NCBI RefSeq assembly: GCF_023276435.1
Contig: NZ_JALLPO010000016.1
Location: forward strand, 1 to 64,000
Source: Sphaerisporangium perillae
GTDB lineage: Bacteria; Actinomycetota; Actinomycetes; Streptosporangiales; Streptosporangiaceae
Direction: 5' to 3'
Length of the DNA: 64,000 bases
Numbering within the stretch: the stretch's first letter is position 1; every line of letters begins with the position of its first letter. Positions 1 to 7,637 of this stretch are shown piece after piece. Position numbers and translations under genes: made by a program. The notes below the pieces were generated by a model, which was not told the origin of the DNA, made no database searches, and was given only the letters and a program-made list of their open reading frames with translations.

Positions 1-48
1 CCCAGGCAGAGCGCCTCACCGCAGAGTCGTGATCCCCGGAACGCGACA

Positions 49-75
49 AGCCCCGCACGGTCGCCTGTGCGGGCT
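49..75. terminator. GC-rich hairpin, possible terminator of a gene left of the window
   Basis: CCCGCAC (52-58) pairs with GTGCGGG (67-73) across an 8-base loop, and the stem extends with one bulge to AG/CT at 49-50 and 74-75. No T-run follows. It would suit a gene ending before base 1, which is not visible. Confidence 0.35.
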
Positions 76-99
76 CGAACGGCGGAACCTCGTCAAGGT

Positions 100-117
100 A
101 ACAATTTGTAGATTGTT
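100..117. promoter_or_regulatory. Inverted repeat AACAAT-N6-ATTGTT, possible operator
   Basis: AACAAT (100-105) and ATTGTT (112-117) are exact reverse complements in an unusually AT-rich patch of this GC-rich DNA. Such a dyad is typical of a regulator-binding site. No intact gene follows within 1 kb, so it may belong to a decayed locus. Confidence 0.3.
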
Positions 118-302
118 GTTGCGCTGTGAAACCAAACGGAATCCGGCGCTATCTGATTGCGGAAGCTCTCTTGAGACCCGCTGAGTAGTTTCCATCCTGT
201 TTCCGCAAGTGGGAGGTGCTGGCCTGACGGTATCGGGAGTAATCTCCGCTGGTAGGCGGCAGAGATCATGGCTCCTGATCGTCTGTCAGGTCGACAAAGG
301 TG

Positions 303-464
303 GATCTTCCGGGATTCGGCTGCGGCGACTTAAAAGATCGGAACTCCGAACACGCCCTAGTGGGCGGATCCCGGCGGACTCTGCAGGAACTGGCGGCGTT
401 GCGGGAGGTCGCGGGGGAGTCCTCGGAGTTCGCGCAGCGATATGACCAGATGCTCGTGGCCTAA
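303..464 (+). pseudogene. Possible decayed coding tail of unknown function
   Basis: In the frame ending with TAA at 462-464 the translation reads like real protein from about base 303: a region with GFGCGDLKDRNSEHALVGG followed by a helical tail ending EFAQRYDQMLVA. The frame is closed upstream by TGA at 276-278 and there is no start codon with a ribosome binding site. It could be the 3' end of a gene whose front has been lost. I do not recognise the family, and chance coding in GC-rich DNA cannot be excluded. Confidence 0.2.
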
Positions 465-570
465 CGGTTCGAGTCGTACCGCGACGGGCGTTCGCCGGGC
501 CGGTCATCCGCCGTACGGGGGCGCCGGCATCGCCATACCACCACTCGCCGACGCGGCGCCCATCACGGGG

Positions 571-836
571 GTCACGATGCCGGATGGGCACGGGGGGTCA
601 CGATGCCGGATGGGTTGGGGAGGTCGGCGTGTGGGAGGGCTGGACTCGCGCGGTTCGGATGTTCGCCCATCACGGGGGGTCACGATGCCGGATGGGTTGG
701 GGAGGTCGGCGTGTGGGAGGGCTGGTCTCGCGCGGTTCGGATGTTCGCCCATCACGGGGGGTCACGATGCCGGATGGGTTGGGGAGGTCGGCGTGTGGGA
801 GGGGCTGGTCTCGCGCGGTTCGGATGTTCGCCCACG
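571..836. repeat. 82-bp tandem repeat, three full copies plus a truncated leader copy
   Basis: The word CGATGCCGGATGGG recurs at 601, 683 and 765, a period of 82 bases. Copies are nearly identical (one T/A difference, one extra G in the last). A partial unit beginning near 571 precedes them. Because 82 is not a multiple of three the array cannot encode an in-frame protein repeat. Apart from this array and the two decayed fragments listed separately, bases 1-984 show no gene. Confidence 0.9.
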
Positions 837-984
837 CGGCGCTCGACGTGGGGGACGATCGGGTCTGTCCAATAGATCACCATCGAGAGACAGGGCCATT
901 CTGTGTACAGTCCCAGCGCAGGTGCGGTGACGCGATCGCCGGTGGCATTTGATCACGGGTGCATGATCGTTGGAGCCTGATATG

Positions 985-1193
985 ACACCGGCGAGGATGC
1001 CGAGGCCCATGCTGCCCACCGGGTACCACTTGTAGGACCCCGTACGGTGGACGACGCGCGCGCTGACCACCGACGAGGCGACCAGGCCGAGCATTATCGG
1101 CAGCAGGATGAGGCCGGACACGGTGGCGCTGGACCCGGTGACCACCTGGAGGAAGAGCGCTGGGTGAGCCAGGTGCGCCAGGGGCCGAGTCAC
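985..1193 (-). pseudogene. Fragment of a DHA2-type MFS drug-efflux transporter
   Basis: The minus-strand translation from about 1173 down to 990 contains FLQVVTGSSATVSGLILLP, then IMLGLVASSVV, then RTGSYKWYPVG. This is the conserved stretch of EmrB/QacA-like 14-TM transporters (usually LYLQVVTGxSATxSGLxxLP...RTGRYKxxP). Only about 60 residues remain of a roughly 500-residue family. Flanking sequence on both sides has no transporter character, and the downstream frame runs into the 82-bp repeat. A relic with no expected function. Confidence 0.75.
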
Positions 1194-1295
1194 AGGCTTG
1201 GGCGGCGCCCGGAAAGAGATGATCCGTGGGGTGAGGCGGGCCTGTCGGGTCGGGCCCGGTCTCGTCCGGTGACGTTCCGGTAAGTGGTGATCGGT

Positions 1296-1336
1296 GGGGT
1301 GAGGCGGGCCTTTTGTGTTCGGGCCCGCCTCACCCC
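1296..1336. terminator. Strong hairpin terminator of the quinone oxidoreductase gene
   Basis: A perfect 15-bp stem (1296-1310 with 1322-1336) closes an 11-base loop that itself contains TTTT. It lies just beyond the stop codon of the minus-strand gene at 1358. A second copy of the left arm (GGGGTGAGGCGGGCC) occurs near 1229-1243 without the matching right arm. Confidence 0.75.
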
Positions 1337-1357
1337 GTTACGCCTGGGCGGTGTGGG

Positions 1358-2332
1358 TTACGGTTCTAGGACGACTCGGCCGAGCTGGGTTCGTGCTTCC
1401 ATCAGCTCGTGGGCCTTGGCGGCGTCGTCCAGCGGGAGCCGGGCGTGCACGACGGGTCGTACCTTGCCGGAACCGACGAGGTCGAGCAGGGCGGTCGCGC
1501 CGTCGGCCATGAGCCGCGGGTTCCGCATCACGCCCCACATGCTGAAGCCCATGATCGCCTTGTTGTCCATCACGTCCAGGACGCTGATGGAGGGGACCTC
1601 GCCGCCGGCGGTGCCGTAGGCCACCATCCGGCCGAACTGGCCGATCAGCGGGATGCTCCTGCGGAAGACGTCGCCGCCGACGGTCTCCAGGACGACGTCG
1701 ACACCCTTGCCGTCCGTGGCGGCCATGACCAGGTCGTCCCAGCCCTCCTGGTCGTAGTCGAAGGCGAGATCGGCGCCGAGCGACCTGGCGAAGTCCAGCT
1801 TGGCCGCGCCGCTCGCGGTCGCGATCACGGTGCCTGCGCCGATCTCCCTGGCGAGCTGGACGAGCAGGTGCCCGATCCCTCCCGCCGCGGCGTCAATGAG
1901 GACGGTCTCGCCCGGCTGGAGCCGGGCGGCCGTCACGATCACGTGGTACGCCGTCTGCCCGGGAATGGGCAGTGAGGTGGCCTGGGCCGCGTCGATCCCG
2001 TCGGGAACCCGGAACAACCGGGCGCCGTCGGTGACGACGTACTCGGCGTAGGCGTCCCTGGCGACACCGGTCACCACGCGGTCACCGGGCCGGTGACCGG
2101 TGACGTCCCGGCCGACGGCCTCGATCGTGCCGGCGACGTCGCCGCCGGGTGACCCGGGCAGCTCGGCCGGGCCGCCCATGGGGACGCCCTGCCGGCGCTG
2201 GCATTCGGCGAAGTTGACGCCGGCCGCTTCGGTACGGATGAGGACCTCTCGCGGGCCCGGCTCGGGCTTGTCCACCTCCTCGACACGCAGCACCGAGGGG
2301 TCCCCGTGCTCGTAGTGACGAACGATTCGCAT
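1358..2332 (-). CDS. Zinc-free NADPH:quinone oxidoreductase (MDR superfamily)
   Basis: 324 residues, normal for zeta-crystallin/QorA-type medium-chain reductases, which use NADPH to reduce quinones or alkenals in the cytoplasm. Residues 1-120 form the GroES-like domain with the family sequence EAAGVNFAE; the Rossmann domain has AAAGGIG at 148-154. The structural and catalytic zinc cysteines of alcohol dehydrogenases are absent, which favours quinone reductase. The ATG is preceded by GGGAG. It is divergent from a MarR regulator, with palindromes in the shared 151-bp gap, so the pair probably forms a MarR-controlled stress or detoxification unit. Substrate unknown. Confidence 0.85.
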   Translation of the reverse strand: MRIVRHYEHGDPSVLRVEEVDKPEPGPREVLIRTEAAGVNFAECQRRQGVPMGGPAELPGSPGGDVAGTIEAVGRDVTGHRPGDRVVTGVARDAYAEYVVTDGARLFRVPDGIDAAQATSLPIPGQTAYHVIVTAARLQPGETVLIDAAAGGIGHLLVQLAREIGAGTVIATASGAAKLDFARSLGADLAFDYDQEGWDDLVMAATDGKGVDVVLETVGGDVFRRSIPLIGQFGRMVAYGTAGGEVPSISVLDVMDNKAIMGFSMWGVMRNPRLMADGATALLDLVGSGKVRPVVHARLPLDDAAKAHELMEARTQLGRVVLEP

Positions 2333-2409
2333 TGCGCTCTCCCAAAGGGGGAAGTGCGATCGAGCTGCGGGCCTCGGCCCACGCTCCGCCCGGCGATTCC
2401 GGGTTACAT

Positions 2410-2455
2410 ATGCATGCAGTCATGCATCTATTTGTAAATATACGCATGTCTGCGT
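2410..2455. promoter_or_regulatory. Two palindromes between divergent MarR and oxidoreductase genes (candidate MarR operators)
   Basis: ATGCATG-CAGT-CATGCAT (2410-2427) and ACGCA-TGTC-TGCGT (2442-2455) are exact dyads 14 bases apart in an AT-rich stretch. They lie upstream of the -10 box of the MarR gene and also in front of the oppositely transcribed oxidoreductase, the position expected for autoregulation plus control of the neighbour. Confidence 0.6.
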
Positions 2456-2470
2456 GAAGGTCAACACGCC

Positions 2471-2476
2471 TAGACT
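2471..2476 (+). promoter_or_regulatory. -10 box TAGACT for leaderless MarR transcript
   Basis: TAGACT fits the actinobacterial TANNNT element and ends seven bases before the ATG at 2484, so transcription probably begins on or next to the start codon. This supports 2484 over the in-frame ATG at 2454. Confidence 0.55.
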
Positions 2477-2483
2477 TGGCCGC

Positions 2484-3008
2484 ATGACGTCCACGAGAGG
2501 GAAGGCGTCCGGAAGCGGGAAGGACGGCACCCCCGCGGGCGGGAACCAGGACGCGGAGGCGGCGGCGCTGCTCGACGCGGTGGGGCCCGCCTTCTCGCGG
2601 CTGCGGCGCACCGTGCTCCTCGACGTCGAGAACCCCGTCTCGCGCAAGGACATGACCAGGACCCTGGTCCTCAACATCGTGGAAGAGGGCGCGGAGAACC
2701 GCGGTCAGGAGATCACCGTCGGCGTCGTCGGGGAGCGCCTCGCGGTGGACCCCTCGGTGGCCAGCAGGATGGTTTCCGACTGCATCTCCGCCGGATACCT
2801 GGTGCGGGCCGCCTCGCAGCTCGACGGCAGGCGGACGATCCTGCGGCTGAGCCCCGAGGGGGCCGGGATGCTCGCGAACTTCCGGCGCCACCAGCGTCAG
2901 GCGTTCGAGTACATCACCCGCGACTGGGCCGAGCGCGACCGGCTGGACTTCGCGCGCCTCCTGCTGAAGTACGTCGACTCCATCGCGGATCTCGGCAAGC
3001 ATTCCTGA
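2484..3008 (+). CDS. MarR-family transcriptional regulator
   Basis: 174 residues. A Gly/Ser/Lys-rich N-terminal tail of about 25 residues precedes a MarR-type winged helix: recognition helix around residues 89-101 (DPSVASRMVSDCI) and wing near 112-121 (LDGRRTILRLS). MarR proteins bind palindromes as dimers and release DNA on binding phenolic or oxidised ligands. The divergent quinone oxidoreductase and two palindromes upstream suggest it represses that gene and itself. An in-frame ATG at 2454 would add ten residues but overlaps the palindrome; the leaderless start at 2484 is preferred. A 7-bp minisatellite begins six bases after its stop codon. Confidence 0.8.
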   Translation: MTSTRGKASGSGKDGTPAGGNQDAEAAALLDAVGPAFSRLRRTVLLDVENPVSRKDMTRTLVLNIVEEGAENRGQEITVGVVGERLAVDPSVASRMVSDCISAGYLVRAASQLDGRRTILRLSPEGAGMLANFRRHQRQAFEYITRDWAERDRLDFARLLLKYVDSIADLGKHS

Positions 3009-3013
3009 GCGCC

Positions 3014-3174
3014 GGCGCTCGGCGCTCGGCGCTCGGCGCTCGGCGCTCGGCACCCGGCACCCGGCACCCGGCACCCGGCACCCGGCACCCGGCACCCGGC
3101 ACCCGGCACCCGGCACCCGGCACCCGGCACCCGGCACCCGGCACCCGGCACCCGGCACCCGGCACCCGGCACCC
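3014..3174. repeat. 23-copy 7-bp minisatellite: 5 x GGCGCTC then 18 x GGCACCC
   Basis: Five perfect GGCGCTC units (3014-3048) change without interruption to eighteen perfect GGCACCC units (3049-3174). The array starts directly after the MarR stop codon and lies in the 376-bp gap before the lipoprotein gene. Perfect copies imply recent slippage expansion. The rest of the gap (3175-3384) is less GC-rich and may carry the lipoprotein promoter, but I see no clear box. Confidence 0.95.
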
Positions 3175-3384
3175 GGCGTGATCATATACGGGTTTTCCAC
3201 GATGCCGTGCTTTGACCGCGATGATATCGTGCCGATTCTTTCCAGTGCTTTCACCGGGTGACCAGGGTCTTCGTGGCCGGCACATCGGGCGCCGGTATTC
3301 ATTGGATCGCCCGGATTTAATAAGCATCTTGGCCGTCCTCCGGGCGAGAAATAGTTTCCCGGCGACCCGATCAGGGGGATCGAT

Positions 3385-4104
3385 ATGAGAAACCTCCGCG
3401 AGACCCTCCTGTGCACGGCTGTGATCATGGCGTTGGGCTGCGCGGACGCCGACCAGACCCGGCCTTCCCTCGAAGGTGATGGGGGATTCGGAACCGGCAT
3501 GTGGAAAAGCGTTGCCGGACAGCCGTATCTGTTCGGGGACATGCCGCTATGCCTGGATCGTCGTGGCACGGTCGTGGTGGAGAGCGTCCGCTTCGAGAAC
3601 CCGCAGGGCGGGATCCGGCTCGAATCCTTCGCGCTCCGCCCCGCTTACAGGCCGGCCGCGAGTAACGGGACCGGAGGTGGGCAGCCGATCACCCTGCGGG
3701 ACAAGGGGATCCCCGAAGGACCGCGTGCGGTCACGGAGGTCTGCCGGCCGCCTGACTCCCTGGACCAGCGGTTCTCCGAGCTGGTGGTGCAGGTGTCCCA
3801 CACCGGTGAGGCCACCGGCTTCAGCCCTGAACTCATCGTCACCTATACGAGCAATGGACACCGCCAGGAATCGCGGCTGCCCGTCGAGTTCAGTTTCTGC
3901 GGCCCTAAGAAATACGTGGGCGAGCGATGCGTGGGCGCCGGATCCTTGCTGGAAGAAGCGCCGCAGGATTTCGCCGGCACGAGCCAGGTACCGCACTATG
4001 GGAAAAGAACGTCGCAATTCGCGCTCCACCCCTCTCACGGGCCTGGCCGCGAGCAATGGAACCGCGTGATCCTCCGGGACGGCGGCGACCATCGCCGAAT
4101 CTAG
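3385..4104 (+). CDS. Putative secreted lipoprotein of unknown function
   Basis: 239 residues. The N-terminus (MRNLRETLLC then TAVIMALGC) is a short signal sequence ending in a lipobox-like ALGC with Cys19, so export and lipid anchoring are likely, although Ala at -3 is atypical. The mature part has several cysteines and beta-rich sequence but matches no family I know. The ATG has GGGGGAT seven bases upstream. The last 50 or so residues look less protein-like, and the stop codon overlaps the stop of the convergent CGNR gene by four bases, so the end may have been altered by a frameshift. Confidence 0.55.
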   Translation: MRNLRETLLCTAVIMALGCADADQTRPSLEGDGGFGTGMWKSVAGQPYLFGDMPLCLDRRGTVVVESVRFENPQGGIRLESFALRPAYRPAASNGTGGGQPITLRDKGIPEGPRAVTEVCRPPDSLDQRFSELVVQVSHTGEATGFSPELIVTYTSNGHRQESRLPVEFSFCGPKKYVGERCVGAGSLLEEAPQDFAGTSQVPHYGKRTSQFALHPSHGPGREQWNRVILRDGGDHRRI

Positions 4105-4679
4105 GGCTGCTGGGTGCGGGCGCGGAAGGCGGCGGTCTTCACGCGGTTCTGGCAGGGGGTGGAGCAGAAGCGGCGGGTGCCGTTGCGGGAGGTGTCGACG
4201 AAGACGCGGTCGCAATGGGGCGCCGTGCAGACCCCGAGCCGGTCGTACAGCTCGCCTCCCAGCACGATGGCCAGGCCGGTGGCGCATGCCGCCGCGTAGT
4301 CGTCGCCCGTGGAACTGCTCCTGCCGTGGAAGTGCAGGTGCCAGGGCTCGCCGTCGTGCCGTTCCAGATGGGGCCGTGCCTGGGTGCGGTCGAGGACGCG
4401 GTTCACCTGGCCGGCCGCGGCGTCCACGTCGCCGGCCTCCACCGCGTCGAACACCACGCGGAGCTCGGCGGCCACGCCGGTGAGCTCGGCGGCCTCCTCG
4501 TCGGTCGCCTCGCGGGTGCGCCGGCCGCCGGCGCTCAGGGCGTCGGTGACGGCGGCGCGCAGCGCGGGGCCCTCGGGTGGCGGCGCGTACGCGCGGCCGC
4601 GCGCCTCGCCGGCCGTCAGCGTGTTCACCAGAGCGGCCGCGATGGCCACCACGGTGTCCGAGTGACTGTTGAAGTTCAC
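4101..4679 (-). CDS. CGNR zinc-finger protein (ABATE/stress-response-associated domain)
   Basis: 192 residues. The N-terminal two-thirds is the helical ABATE-type domain common in actinobacteria. The C-terminal 40 residues form the CGNR-type treble-clef finger: CTAPHCDRVFVD, then RRFCSTPCQNRVKTAAFR, with four cysteines and the basic helix. Such proteins are presumed DNA-binding regulators, ligand unknown. It is divergent from the methyltransferase at 4751 across 71 bases and may control it. Its stop overlaps the 3' end of the convergent lipoprotein gene. Confidence 0.8.
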   Translation of the reverse strand: MNFNSHSDTVVAIAAALVNTLTAGEARGRAYAPPPEGPALRAAVTDALSAGGRRTREATDEEAAELTGVAAELRVVFDAVEAGDVDAAAGQVNRVLDRTQARPHLERHDGEPWHLHFHGRSSSTGDDYAAACATGLAIVLGGELYDRLGVCTAPHCDRVFVDTSRNGTRRFCSTPCQNRVKTAAFRARTQQP

Positions 4680-4750
4680 TTGACCGGTTACATCCTCACG
4701 TTCTATCTTGTGACTGGCGAAAGTCTATACGACAGTTACAGGGAGTTCTC

Positions 4751-5527
4751 ATGTCCATTCTTCCTCGTGAGCGGGCGCAGGACTGGATCAGCCGGTGGGA
4801 CCGCCAGCAGGAGGGCTACCTGCCCGACCGGGAGGCGCGCTTCACCGCCATGATCGACGCGGTGGAGGCGGGCGCCGGGCGGTCCGACCCGCTGGTGCTC
4901 GACCTCGGCTGCGGCCCCGGATCGCTCGCCGCCCGCCTGCTCGACCGCCTTCCCGAGGCCACCGTCGTCGCGGTCGACACCGACCCTCTGCTGCTGGCGC
5001 TCGGCCGCGCCGCCCACCAGGACAGGTCCGGGCTGCGCTTCGAGGATCTCGACCTGCGTGCCGCCGGGTGGAGCGCGGCCCTCGGGCTGGAGCGGCCGGT
5101 GGACGTGGCCATGAGCACGACTGCGCTCCACTGGCTGCCGGAGCGGGAGCTTCGCGGGATGCTCGCCGAGCTGGCCCGGCTGCTGCGGCCCGGCGGCCTG
5201 TTCCTCAACGGCGACCACTTCGAGGTCGCCGACGTCTCCCCGGCCCTGGCCAAGCTGGAGCACGCGATCCACGACCGGGCGACCCGGCGGCACTTCCGCG
5301 AGGGCATGCCGGAGGACTGGCGCCAGTGGTGGGACGCGGTCGGCGCCGATCCCCTGCTGGCCGAGGTCTGTGACGAGCGCGCGCGCCGGAGAGCAGCCGA
5401 GCACCACGGTTCGGAGTCCGGAGACCTGTCCACGCACGTCACCGCGCTGCGCGAGGCGGGTTTCTCCGAGATCGGCACGCTGTGGCAGAACGGGAACAAC
5501 CGGCTCCTCTGCGCCGTCCACCCGTGA
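4751..5527 (+). CDS. Class I SAM-dependent methyltransferase
   Basis: 258 residues. Motif I VLDLGCGPGS at about 49-58 binds S-adenosylmethionine, followed by an acidic VAVDTDP loop and a motif resembling MSTTALHWL. The layout is like trans-aconitate 2-methyltransferase and related small-molecule methyltransferases; the substrate cannot be told. The start ATG follows CAGGGAG with five bases spacing. It is divergent from the CGNR finger protein, which is the obvious candidate regulator. Confidence 0.8.
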   Translation: MSILPRERAQDWISRWDRQQEGYLPDREARFTAMIDAVEAGAGRSDPLVLDLGCGPGSLAARLLDRLPEATVVAVDTDPLLLALGRAAHQDRSGLRFEDLDLRAAGWSAALGLERPVDVAMSTTALHWLPERELRGMLAELARLLRPGGLFLNGDHFEVADVSPALAKLEHAIHDRATRRHFREGMPEDWRQWWDAVGADPLLAEVCDERARRRAAEHHGSESGDLSTHVTALREAGFSEIGTLWQNGNNRLLCAVHP

Positions 5528-5609
5528 TCGGCAAAAGCTGACACATTCGTGTGAGATTCCAGCGGCTCTGCTTTCGCCGGCGCGATCTCGCTGTTTAAGG
5601 TCGGGCACC

Positions 5610-6635
5610 ATGACGGAAAGCAGCACATCCCTGGAAGCGTTCATCGCCGCACTGCCCAAGGTGGAGCTGCACGTCCACCTGGTGGGGTCCGCCTCGGTGC
5701 CGACGGTCCTGGAACTCAGCCGGCGGCACCCGGGCAGCCGGGTTCCCTCCACCGAGGAGGAGCTGCGCGCCTTCTACGTCTTCCGCGACTTCCCGCACTT
5801 CGCCGAGGTCTACGGAGGTGTCAACGGCCTGGTGCGCGAGCCGGAGGACGTCGCCACCCTGGTCACCGGGGCCGCACGCGACCTGGCCGCGCAGAACGTC
5901 CGCTATGTCGAGCTGACGGTCACGCCGTACTCCCATCAGCGGATGGGCATGCCGATGCGGGAGATCACCGAGGCGCTGGACGTGGCGGCGCGCCAGGCCG
6001 CGGGCCATGGTGTCCGGGTCGGCTACATCTTCGACATCCCCGGCGAGTACGGGGCCGAGGCCGCGCGGGCGACTCTGGACCACGCGCTGTCCGAGCCGCC
6101 CGAGGCGCTGGTCGGCTTCGGCCTCGCCGGCATCGAGCAGGAGCGGCCGCCGCACCGCGACGCCTTCAGGGACGCCTTCCGAGCCGCCACCGCGGCCGGC
6201 CTGCACAGCGTGCCGCACGGCGGCGAGATGACCGGGCCGGAGACGATCTGGGAGGTCATCGAAGGGCTCGGCGCGGAGCGGATCGGCCATGGCATCAGCT
6301 GCGTGGACGACCCCCGGCTCATGGCGCATCTCAAGGAGACGCAGATCCCGCTGGAGGTCTGCCCGACGTCGAACGTCCGCACCCGCCAGGTGCCCGACAT
6401 CGCCGCCCACCCGCTGCCCAGGCTGCTCGCCGAAGGACTGTTCGTCACCCTGAACAGCGACGACCCGCCCATGTTCGCCACCACGCTCAACGAGGAGTAC
6501 GGTGTCGCGGCCCGCGTCTTCGGCCTGGAGCCGGCGGAACTTTCGGCGCTCGCCCGCAACGCCGTGGAGGCGTCCTTCCTCGACCAGGCGGCCAAGCAGG
6601 CGATCATCGCCGAGATCGCCCAGAGCGCCCGGTAG
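5610..6635 (+). CDS. Adenosine deaminase-family enzyme, probably aminodeoxyfutalosine deaminase
   Basis: 341 residues, a metal-dependent TIM-barrel deaminase. Metal ligands are visible: H21-x-H23 in LHVHLVGS, HGGE near 203 with the catalytic Glu, a later HGIS His, and SDDPPMF near 284. Classical adenosine deaminases have HxHLDG; the HVHLVGS signature and following YVFRDFPHF segment resemble the actinobacterial enzymes that deaminate 6-amino-6-deoxyfutalosine in the futalosine route to menaquinone (recalled similarity). No other mqn genes are in the window, so adenosine deaminase remains possible. The frame is open far upstream to 5370, but that stretch overlaps the methyltransferase; ATG 5610 is the plausible start. 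Confidence 0.75.
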   Translation: MTESSTSLEAFIAALPKVELHVHLVGSASVPTVLELSRRHPGSRVPSTEEELRAFYVFRDFPHFAEVYGGVNGLVREPEDVATLVTGAARDLAAQNVRYVELTVTPYSHQRMGMPMREITEALDVAARQAAGHGVRVGYIFDIPGEYGAEAARATLDHALSEPPEALVGFGLAGIEQERPPHRDAFRDAFRAATAAGLHSVPHGGEMTGPETIWEVIEGLGAERIGHGISCVDDPRLMAHLKETQIPLEVCPTSNVRTRQVPDIAAHPLPRLLAEGLFVTLNSDDPPMFATTLNEEYGVAARVFGLEPAELSALARNAVEASFLDQAAKQAIIAEIAQSAR

Positions 6636-6776
6636 TTCGTGGTACGGCGCACCCTCTACAACGCCTTCGCCTTGTCCACCTCCGCCGATGGCACGCGGTT
6701 CTCGTTGAGCAAACCTGTTCTCACCGCCGAACGGCTCGTCTAGGTGGGCCTGAGCGGTCGGGACCCATCAGGGGCG

Positions 6777-7550
6777 TCAGGGGGAGGCGCGGCGGGTCAG
6801 GTCGGGGGGGATTTTGGAGGCGGCGGCGCGGTCCAGGAGGAACAGCGTGCGCAGCCGGCCTCTGGCGGCGGCGCCGGGCACCTGGAAGGGGCCCGACTCC
6901 TGCAGGGCGAGCCGTACTGCTCCCGCCTTGTCCTCGCCGGCCACGATCACCCACACCTCGCGCGCCGCCCTGATGGTGGGGGCGGTCATCGTGATGCGGG
7001 TCGGCGGCGGCTTGGGGGCGCCGTGGACGGCCACGACCGGGCGCTGGTCGTACACCGCGGGCATCTCGGGGAACAGGGAGGCCACGTGGCCGTCCGGGCC
7101 GAGGCCGAGCATGAGGATGTCGAACGACGGCACGGGCCCGTGGTCCTCGGGCCTTGCCGCCTTGCGAAGCTCCTCGGCGTACTGCTCGGCCGACTCCTCG
7201 GCGGTCAGGCCCGAGTCCGGCCCGAGCATCGGGTGGACCCGGGCCGGGTCGACGTCGACCCGGTCGAGCAGCGCCTCGCGGGCGCCGGTCTCGTTGCGCT
7301 GGGGGTCGCCGCTGGGAAGGAAGCGCTCGTCACCCCACCAGATGTCCAGCCGCGGCCACTCCACCGCGTCACGCGCCGGGGTGGCCGCCACTTCGGCCAG
7401 GCTGGCCGTGCCCATGCCGCCGCCGGTCAGCACCAGGTGCGCCGACCCCTTGGCCGCCTGGGCGTCGGCCAGGCCGGTGATCAAACGCGCGGCGACGGCC
7501 TTGGCCAGCACGTCGGCGTCCCGGTGGATCAGGACCGAGGGAACACTCAC
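6777..7550 (-). CDS. pgl: 6-phosphogluconolactonase
   Basis: 257 residues from GTG 7550. It hydrolyses 6-phosphoglucono-lactone, step two of the oxidative pentose phosphate pathway. Family features are the LTGGGMG loop near the N-terminus, WWGDERFLPSGDPQRN (the diagnostic ERFVPxxxxxSN region) and GLGPDGHVASLFPE. Starting at GTG 7550 gives the expected N-terminus VSVPSVLIHRDAD with AAGGACG nine bases upstream; an ATG at 7595 would add 15 residues without a ribosome binding site. Last gene of the tkt-tal-pgi-zwf-opcA-pgl block, 87 bases after opcA. Confidence 0.93.
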   Translation of the reverse strand: MSVPSVLIHRDADVLAKAVAARLITGLADAQAAKGSAHLVLTGGGMGTASLAEVAATPARDAVEWPRLDIWWGDERFLPSGDPQRNETGAREALLDRVDVDPARVHPMLGPDSGLTAEESAEQYAEELRKAARPEDHGPVPSFDILMLGLGPDGHVASLFPEMPAVYDQRPVVAVHGAPKPPPTRITMTAPTIRAAREVWVIVAGEDKAGAVRLALQESGPFQVPGAAARGRLRTLFLLDRAAASKIPPDLTRRASP

Positions 7551-7637
7551 GGGAACAACCGTCCTTCGATAGCGGATGCCCCCAACACCCTCCATACGCC
7601 GAAATATCGGGGCATATGGGGGTGTCGGGTTGCCGGG

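Noticed and set aside
571-836. 82-bp array as a CRISPR
   Set aside because: The whole unit is repeated, with no unique spacers, and no cas genes are in the window.
3014-3174. 7-bp array as a CRISPR or telomere-like element
   Set aside because: No spacers, unit far too short, and internal to the chromosome; it is a minisatellite.
2082-3569. Long minus-strand frame encoding RVPGAGC repeats
   Set aside because: It is the reading of the 7-bp minisatellite joined to shadows of the oxidoreductase and MarR genes; no ribosome binding site or domain.
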